Assembly (NCBI GenBank): GCA_023525975.1 | Contig: CM042018.1 | Coordinates: forward strand, 74,469,001 to 74,533,000 | Length of the DNA stretch: 64,000 nucleotides | Source of the DNA: Smallanthus sonchifolius | Taxonomy: Eukaryota > Streptophyta > Magnoliopsida > Asterales > Asteraceae | Reading direction: 5' to 3' | Part shown: in pieces, positions 56,479-64,000 of the stretch | Layout of the letters: the number at the start of each line of letters is the position of its first letter | How positions within the stretch are numbered: position 1 is the stretch's first letter | Position numbers and translations under genes: made by a program | The notes under the pieces: model-generated | Databases searched by the model: none | Told to the model about the DNA's origin: nothing | The model's input: only the letters and a program-made list of their open reading frames with translations

Positions 56479-56500
56479 GACTGATGCTACCAAAACTCTC

Positions 56501-59500
56501 TTACTGCTTTTGTTGCTGAAGCTTTTGCATGTTGCTGACTATCCTTTCAACCTCATATCCTCTTTGGTCCATGCTGGGATTGTTAAGAGGAAGCTCAGAT
56601 AGAGTCTTGATGTCTTTTCTTGCCATTTTGAAGATAGCTTTGCTTGAACACCTCATCTTCTGTCCTTTAACATTTGTCAGAGTGAATTCATTCTTCTCAG
56701 CATTGTAGGACCAGCTGATGAATGGAGAGTGGGATTTAAGAGGTTTGGCATAAATGATTTCATCTTTGCAGGGGTTGAAGTAATGTCTGATTGCCAGCAA
56801 TAGATGTCTCCCACCTTCATTCTCAGGCTTAGAGGATTCACCAGCTCCATCATTCTTCTTAGATCAGAATCTGGAAGCTGTAGTACCTCATCAACAGATG
56901 TATAGATTGATCTTTTAGCTTCTGTCCTCCCCCTGAACACTTCAAACCATTGGTCTTCAGGGCTGTATGACCATCTGATTATTTCTCTTGAGGCTTCTGG
57001 TTTGGAAGTGAGTTTGTTTTTCTTTTTGGGAGGATGTTGATGAGTAGGTGCTGGGTGTGAGGATTTGGACTTTGAGGGATGAGAGGAGGGAGGTCTAGGA
57101 AGGAGAGTGGAAGGTTGTTGGATTGAGGAAGTGTTGGGTGAGAGAGAAGGCTTGGGTTTCTTTGATTTCCTTTCTTCTTCTTGAATGTTTACCCTTTTCT
57201 TTGAGCCTTTGTTCTCCAATCTTTCTTCCTCATCCTACTTTACTTTAAAATAGAGGGCTTGCAGGTTCATGAAATTCATAGGGCCTAGCCTCTTTCCACT
57301 CTCTCCTCTAGCCTTAAGGAAGTCAATCCTGATCTTTCTTTTTTCATGGGTCCTTTTGTTAAAGGCAATGGTCTTTTTGGACTTTTGTTTGGCTTTTTCT
57401 TCTTCTTCTTCAGCCTTCTTCTTCTTTGCCAATTGACCCTTCTGACCCATGAAGGCTCTGTAAATTTCTTTGTTTGATAGTTTCTCAAGGTAGTCTGCAT
57501 CCTCACCTTGAGAAACTAGAGCCTTTACCCACTCCTCTCTTATTTCTTTGGCTAGTTCAGAATCAATTATTCTGAACTTAGCCTCTTCCTTCTTCTTCTT
57601 CTCTAGTTCTTCTTCTTCCTTGTCAAATTGTTCCTACAGTTGAAGAGCAAGAGCTTCATCTTCTTCAATCTGATAAACTGCAGGAATCTTTACTTTGAGC
57701 TCATCCAACTGTTTTGCATACAGTTGGATTTGTTGTTCTCTGAGGAGAATGGCTGTGAGTCTATCTTGAGCTTTCTTTGTTTCAGTCATCTCCTCTTCTT
57801 CTCTTCTTCTTCTTCTCCTTTCTTCTTTCTCTTTCTTTTCTCTTAGCAGCCTCATTTCATCTTCTTTGGTCATAATTCCCTTTCCCTTATCTTTGTTGGA
57901 TACCTCTGATTCGGCTTCACTGATCACAACAGCAGATGATTGTGCTACTGTGGGAATCTCAGCCTTAGCTTCATTGGAAATTTGAGAGGTTGATAAGGGA
58001 AGGTCATTAGCTTCATCTGTTTCGCACTCAGGACTTGTTAATTCTATTAACATTTCTTTGACAGTGGATCTTGATTCATATGCAGCAGCAAAGATGTCTA
58101 CTCGAGGGGAAGCTGAGTCAGAATCAGTGTCAGAATTTGACACATATACCGCTTCAGCAATCCTTTCTTCTTGTTCAAGATGGGCTCTGACAGTAGCTAT
58201 CATTGCCTGGCTTTCGAGGGAGTTGACATTGCAGATATTTGCTCTGAGTTGAAAGATCTTGTAAAGAAAGTCTGTAGGCAGTAGCAGGATGTTCGTGGTG
58301 TTGATGGTGAGAGAGGAGCCATTGCTTAGCAGAAAGGTGTGGTCAAGAGACTTAGTGCTTACCCATCCTAGCACATCTAAGTCCTTGACAATGGAGTTAT
58401 ACAGAAATCTTCTTAAGCGCATAACTTCTTCTTCAGGGAGAAGACTGCTCCTTATTATTTCAAGTCTTCTAGGAGTCAGTCTTCTTTCTGCTGTTGTTCA
58501 AGATTCAGGATAGGCTACCCTTTTTGCTGCATGTATTTGTCTTTCAAAGTTGGGTAGATTATCCTCCATCAATTCATAGAACCTGCCAATAGCAAGTTCT
58601 GCTGAGAGGTCCGTTGAGTTGTTGATGCATTGTAGATGGTATAGGTGAAGGACTTGGATGCTGTTGAGAAAGTCCCAGTTTAGCTCTTCTACTCCGCCAA
58701 ACTCCCAACCAATCCAGAACCTCTCAGACTTTCCATCATACTCCCAAGCTAGTATTGTATCAAACTCTAGCTGTGTTGAAGTCAGTGGAAATTAGGGGGC
58801 AGTGGGGTGACTTATGATGGCTGTTGCTTCAGGGATGATGCTGAAAGATGTATATGTTTGTTCTGTGTCTTCAACATCATTCATCATCTCATCAACAGCC
58901 CTGACGACTAACTTCCAGTCTTCAGATGTCTCTTCTTCTTCGTTATCTGAAGCTGGTAAGTCATGAACCTGTACAAAAGCTGGCTTGAAAAGTGTTCTTT
59001 GAAATGTAGCCTGCTCTTGAATCCAGTCGTCAAGACTGTCTGAGTCTTCCTCCATTGGGACCATCTCCCCCTTTTTGGTTGCATCAGTGGACAAATAAGC
59101 ATCAGTTTGGGTGCCCACTGATACAAGAGAGGGAGTAGGTACATTTGGGCATTGATGGGCTTCATGCATAGAGACTTGGTGTCTTAGTTTGGACACTTCA
59201 ACCTCTAGCATAGCCACCCTGGCCGTCAATTCCAAGTTATGAAGTTTCAGTCTGTCCTCATCTACAGTTGGGGAATCCTTGGATCTAGATGGGGCCTTAG
59301 GCCTAGCCTCTTCATCCCCATAACCCATGGTTTCTTGGCACCTGGGATTCCTCTCAGTGAGGGGAGTTTCCAAGGAAGCATCCTCACCGTGAGTTGCCGT
59401 GGTTGATGTCTTAGCAATGTTGTCACTGTCCTCCTGGTCATTTGATGGACCAGCAGTAGTGACATCCTCTTCCACATCCACTCTTTCAGAACTCCTAGAG

Positions 59501-60807
59501 TGGACCTTCAGGGTAGAAGAACTTGGGTTGGGTGTGTTAGAAGCAATATCAATCAGTACATTTGAGATAGTGGTAGTTTGAGATGGTACATCATCTTGAT
59601 CAGGTTCCTCAACACTTAAGTTTAGAAGAGAAAGGAAAGGCTCAATGGGCTGTTATATGGATTCGGGAAGTGATCCTGATCCTAATAGAGAGACATCCAA
59701 AGGAGTCTCCCTAATAATGTGGCTGTCCCTTATGATATTCTTACCAGAATGTTGTGATTCCGAGTGAGGGCTGTTAGGTTTGGTTTGGGCTTTGGAGGCA
59801 AGAGAAGAAGGAGTTCTCTTGCCCCTTTTCCTAGTATATGTCGTTGCAACCGGGGCGCTGTGTTCCGGTTAAACAATAACATCCAAAAGAGGTGTAAGTA
59901 ATTTTTGTGCATGTGCATCCTTAGTAGTATGCACAGGGGTTCGAATGGTAGAAGCACACTGTTGTTCAGGATGTGAGGTGGAGGGTGTGGGATCAGTATC
60001 AGCTGGGATTGGTGAACTGTCACCTGGGGTACTCTGTATGTTCAGCATTGTAGATAATAATGGAACATTGACCCCTGAGAACTTTTTGGAAACAGTTCTC
60101 ATGCTTTGAAAAATATTATTTTTATGTCCCAACATGATGTAGATTCTTGCAGATTTTGAAAGTTCTTTTAGTTCTTGATTGAAAACTTCCTGCAAGAATC
60201 TTGGGTACATAAAATTTTTTTGCTTTGCACCCTCTTGAAGGTTATATCTCAAACTCTTAAAGATGAGGTGTGCAAACTTGAAGCCTTGGTTAGTGACCAT
60301 ACCATGGAAGGCGGAGGCAAGTGCGGAGCTCACCTGATGCCATCCACTCCTCTTTTGGGATATGCGTTGGAGAAGAGTGTGGCAAAGATACTTCCATGGA
60401 GGGCCCATCAGTGCCTTCTCGACTGTATACTCATTTTGATTTCCATTGTACCCTATGGATACAAAGGTCCTCATGTACTCGTCCTTTGAGTATGAGATGG
60501 CTGCTCCCTCATCTTGAAGCTTAAGATGTTTTATAAGTGTGGCTTTCGAGATGGTGATATCCTTGCCATCTACCTTGGCTTTGAATTGGGGAATCCCCTG
60601 TTCGGTAGAGTAGACGACAGTACTCCAGAAATCCTCCATATGAGGGATATATATGGTAGGGTTGGTTGTGAGGGCAAATTGGATCTTTGATCGACATAAG
60701 AAGTCGATCATATCATTGAATCCTTCGGATTTCTTTCCCTTGGTTAGGTATGCTGTAAGGTTGTGGTATGGGGAGAACTTATCATCAGGGTTATTGATGT
60801 CTGCCAT
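56501..60807 (-). pseudogene. Element E ORF2
   Basis: Starts MADINNPDDKFSPYHNLTAY at 60807. It has the N-terminal domain (IDFLCRSKIQFALTTNP, HMEDFWSTVVYS, KYLCHTLLQRISQKRSG, FMYPRFLQEVFN), KRGKRTPSS, acidic stretches, a coiled coil (LELTARVAMLEVEVSKLRHQ), a K/E-rich helix, and C-terminal W repeats (IIRWSYSPEDQWFEVFRGR and ISWSYNAEKNEFTLTNV). Stops lie near 59869, 59655, 58792, 58500, 57634 and 57235, and there is a frameshift near 56790. It lacks the D insertion and so shows the intact order of this ORF. Confidence 0.86.
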
Positions 60808-61404
60808 TGTTGTTTCACTTGGATAGAAGGTTAGAATATGGGAGGCTTTGAATGTTTTAAAGATGAAGGGCTTTGAATGTGGTGGGGACTTGAGAGAAAG
60901 TGATGTGGGTTTAGGGTGAATTTAAAGGTGAAGAGGTGGTAAGGAAATTTGATTTGTTCTTATAACGGCAGAGGAGAGAAAAAACAGAATGACTTGTACA
61001 GTACAACCTTATTTATTGTTTACTGTTACAGCTGTAATACACCGAGGCAGTCATGGTAAAGACTGACGTTAATTTTTACATAGGGTAAAAGTTAATTTGG
61101 ACTTAAATGTGACATCGGCAGCAAACTTGGTTGCTGTGGATGAATAAGCCTGTCCGCTGCAAACTTGGTTGTTATGGAAGGTTAAGTCTATCATCCGCAA
61201 ACTCAATTGCTGCTGATGGATGCAATGATCTGTAGGAAGGATGTTGCTGCTGACAGCCTTAAATCTATCCGCAGGAAACTTGTTCCTGCTGATAAGTTAA
61301 AGCAGTCAAGGGCAAATTCTTTGCTGCTGAAGATCAGACCTGTCAGCAGCCAAAAAGGATGCTGCTGACTTATAACTTTTATTTACAACAAAGGAAAGAC
61401 ACAT
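60808..61404 (-). promoter_or_regulatory. Element E gag-ORF2 spacer with putative internal promoter
   Basis: Transcription order: palindromes (61360-61110), AACGTCAGTC, TTACAGCTGTAA, TTGTACTGTACAA, then CCGTTATAAGAAC at about 60957-60967, and a CT-rich leader of about 150 bp to the ATG. The TATA match is better than in C. The landmarks are shared with C although surrounding bases have drifted. Confidence 0.62.
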
Positions 61405-63430
61405 TTACAACAAAGGATAGATGCATTCAACTGAACCAATGATGATGCTTGGTGGTTTCTTTACCTTCCATTGTTGAGTTGGTGGTTTTCCAGCTCTCTT
61501 TGCCTTTTCAGCAGTAGAAGCTGCATCTGAGGACTTTGACTTATCAGCAGCAGATTTTGTTGCTGCTGATGGTTTTACTTGAGCAGCTGTAGACTTTGTT
61601 GCTGCTGAAGGCTTTCCTTTTGGTTGCTTGGGCTTTACTCGATCAGCAGCAGTTTTGTTGGCTGCTGATGGTTTAAGAACAGACGTATGCCTATCCTTCT
61701 TCACCTTACTGATAGGCTTTTATATAATTGGGGTTGGAAGAAGAATCTGATTGAAAGGATTAAACTTACAATTTGCAGCAAAGTAGTCTGATTCACCACA
61801 GATGATGCAAGATTGTTGAGGTTTTGACAACTGCTCCCTTGGTGGAGAAAAAGAGTTTCTGAATTGAGTTGTCTTGGCTTCAAACCTTCTTACCTGTTTG
61901 TTCTTCTTTGTCTTCTCAAAAGCATGTTGCTTGAGGTTTCTTTTCTGCTGAAGGTAGTAGAAGCTGGTGCTGGCAGTGTGGTTGTATTTTCCACAGACAA
62001 AGCATGATTTGGCTAGTTTCTCCCTTGAAAGGTAAACATAGTCCTTTCTTTTGAATAGGTCTTTAAATTTCCATGGTTGTGCTCAAAGGTGGCTTCTTCC
62101 AATGTCTTTTGAACATGTGGAACTCTTTCTCCAGGCGCATGACATATGTCAAACACCTTTCTCTGAGGCTTTGAGGTTGAAAACTGGCCCTTTTCAATAT
62201 TTAGCTTCCTACCTTATGGAGGATAGCCAATTTTGATTTGTTTGAATGGTGTAGGAACTGGTACTGAAATGGCTGGTACTGGTGCTGAATGGATAATGGG
62301 GACTTCATCTTTAGTCAGAATAACTTGAGGGGTAGGAGGAGACGAAGCTTCACTTGTTTCAGTGGAGTCTGAGCAAGTTGATTCAGACTCTAATGAAGTA
62401 GTGCATTCTTGCACCAAAGGTTCATCCTTAGAAGGATCAAGATTTCTGTTGGCCATATCAAGATTTGCAAGATTGAAGCTTGGTTCATGGATGGCAACGT
62501 AGTCAGCAGGAGGTGAAATGATATTGTATTGTTCGGCATGGTACCCCATACCAGTTTTTACCTTGTCATGAACTTGAGCATCTAAAAGTCTTTGCAGTTT
62601 TTTTGATGCAAATTCATATTTGTCAATATGGACTTTCTGTTCTGCCAATTCTGCTCTGGTAGCTTTTAATCTAACCAGTAGATCATCAATCTGAGTTTCA
62701 AGATTGGTTTGTTCATTTCTTAATAATGAAATATCTTTCTGTAGGCAGTTAATTTTTTCTTTATAACTGTCTTCGACCTTTTTAAATTCAGATTTCATTT
62801 GATGAAACTCTTCATTTTGATCTATGAGGTTTTGATTATGCTTTATGTAGCCTAAAACCTTATCAATACAGGCTTGGGAACATAGATGTTCATATACCTG
62901 AGGCGGTATCTCAGTTGTGTCTGCTATAAGAGCTTGGTTGTTGGTAGGCATATCTTTATACTGAAAGTCAAAGTCAGAAGTTCCAACAGCTGCACAAGCT
63001 GCAGTTTGAGCTGGAGGAGTAGCTTGTTGCTGTTGTTGTCTAGGTTGGGCTTGGTGAGATTGTCTTGTTTGATCATCAGCTGGGTTTGCCCTAGGTGCCT
63101 TGCATTCTCTAGCAAAATGACCCAGTTGGTTACAGTTGTAACATCTCAATTTGCTTTTATCCAAGCCAACTCTGGTGTTGGAGTTGTTTCTTGGAATGGG
63201 TCTTTCGGTTCTAGAGTAGAACCTTTTTTGCTCTTAGAGAGAGCATGGCATACGAGTGCTGTATATCCATTTCTTCTAGATCATTTGGATGGAAACATTC
63301 CAGATCCTCCTTGATAAAGGACATGTTGCTTGAGTTTTCATAAACAAAAGCAGCAGAGGTTGAGGCTTGAGGAGGAGCTTCTAGAAGAAATGGTGAGGTA
63401 TTTGATTGAGAGGTAGGAGTTTGAGGATAT
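61405..63430 (-). pseudogene. Element E gag (capsid missing; knuckles and coiled coil kept)
   Basis: The readable part begins near 63430 with a serine/proline-rich stretch and NDLEEMDIQHSYAMLSL, the motif just before the first knuckle. A frameshift near 63225 precedes CYNCNQLGHFAREC (63145 region). The coiled coil (KSEFKKVEDSYKEKINCLQ onward) and acidic linker follow to a stop at 62214. Then come further frames with a damaged knuckle region near 61980, a second knuckle region near 61800, and the KSAA-repeat tail ending IIGSVECIYPLL at 61405. The whole capsid is missing because of the junction at 63430. Confidence 0.82.
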
Positions 63431-63791
63431 GTGACTTTTGCAGAAAGTTGTCAGTGACGCTTGGCATGGATAGTCAGCTGCAACGATTTGTCTTCAAGGC
63501 ACAAGGCGGTCAACAGCAAAGATGATGATCAGCAGCAAAATGTAACCATCCAAAGCTGCTGATGATTTACCTGTCAGTAGCATCAAGTGTTGATGCTGCT
63601 GAGAAGCCTATCCGCAGCAACTTTGGTCTTCAGCAGATAAGGCTATCCGCAGCAGATTTGTTCTTCAGCAGGAGCACAAGTATCCGCAGCAGATAAGCTT
63701 GTCCGCAGCAATTTGTTGGTCAGCAGCAAACTCTGAGATCAGCAGCATTTGTACGTAGAGAATTTTGTAGCCATCAGTCTTTATTTCTACA
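63431..63791 (-). repeat. Truncated C/E-family LTR at a deletion junction
   Basis: Matches 56108-56467 closely. The rest of the LTR, the PBS and the gag N-terminus that should lie between it and 63430 are absent. It is followed directly by a PPT (63792-63802). Confidence 0.9.
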
Positions 63792-63802
63792 AACTCCCCC
63801 TA
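63792..63802 (-). other. Polypurine tract of the second E-family copy
   Basis: TAGGGGGAGTT on the minus strand next to the truncated LTR, identical to C. Confidence 0.85.
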
Positions 63803-63824
63803 GACTGATGCTACCAAAACTCTC

Positions 63825-64000
63825 TTACTGCTTTTGTTGCTGAATCTTTTGCATGTTGCTGACTATCCTTTCAACCTCATATCCTCTTTGGTCCATGCTG
63901 GGATTGTTAAGAGGAAGCTCGGATAGAGTCTTGATGTCTTTGCTTGCCATTTTGAAGATAACTTTGCTTGAACACCTCATCTTCTGTCCTTTAACATCTG
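63825..64000 (-). pseudogene. C-terminus of a second E-family ORF2, cut by window end
   Basis: Nearly identical to 56501-56676, including the stop. It shows that another copy of the internal region continues to the right. Confidence 0.88.

Larger units (their letters stand above)
42415..64000 (-). mobile_element. Element E: second member of the C family, carrying nested F
   Basis: Starts TGTAGGATCGTGAAAG at 42415. Its left LTR is split by F (42415-42501 plus 55778-56467). The internal region (56468-63430) has ORF2 and gag but no pol, as in C. At 63431 it changes abruptly into the U3-side part of the same LTR, then a PPT and the end of another ORF2, running off the window. No right TSD can be checked; the left flank is GTTAG. 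Confidence 0.9.

Overview
The window is repeat DNA from a plant nuclear genome, most likely a eudicot of the daisy family (Asteraceae; recognised from memory of similar gag, pol and extra-ORF proteins, no search run). I see no host gene. Essentially every base belongs to LTR retrotransposons nested in one another, and every element whose direction can be read lies on the minus strand. Element boundaries are supported by TG...CA termini, initiator-Met-tRNA primer binding sites (PBS), polypurine tracts (PPT) and 5-bp target site duplications (TSD).

Layout. The oldest layer is a Ty3/gypsy element (G): RT and the protease C-half at 1-868; the protease N-half, gag (with a 100-nt intron) and an upstream acidic ORF at 14312-16763; PBS at 16863; then a long 5' LTR from 16879 that is broken up by later insertions (16879-19200 and 41881-42414). 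Copia element A (870-14306, TSD TCATA) split G's protease. Copia element B (19201-41875, TSD GGCTT) split G's LTR. Inside B's 3' ORF sits element C (21457-30596, TSD GGAAG), and inside C sits a solo LTR, D (23726-24258, TSD CATGG). Element E (42415 to beyond the window end) belongs to C's family. Its left LTR was split by copia element F (42502-55772, TSD TAAAT), which belongs to A's family. E runs at 63431 into a truncated LTR followed by the start of another copy.

A, B and F carry gag, protease, integrase, reverse transcriptase and RNase H, then a 2.2-2.4 kb non-coding spacer, then a large extra ORF (ORF2) in the position where Sireviruses carry an env-like gene. ORF2 is not env-like. It has an N-terminal plant-transposon-type domain, a low-complexity middle with a coiled coil, and a C-terminal pair of W-x-Y repeats. 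C and E have gag and ORF2 but no pol at all, so they look like a non-autonomous family that kept ORF2.

The most interesting feature is a set of family-specific short palindromes placed next to promoters. A/F use GCGAACTT-NNN-AAGTTCGC. B/D use GCGTACTT-NNN-AAGTACGC or the GCGCACTT version, so the changed base is matched in both arms. C/E use 10-bp arms GCTGCTGATA/TATCAGCAGC. The arrays lie in the LTR upstream of the TATA box and again upstream of ORF2, where B, C and E have a second TATA-like box. A, B and F also have a strong 3' splice site directly before the ORF2 start. Together this suggests a second, separately expressed transcription unit for ORF2, tied to the LTR promoter by a shared family-specific site. 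All coding regions are broken by stops or frameshifts, so the copies here are relics.
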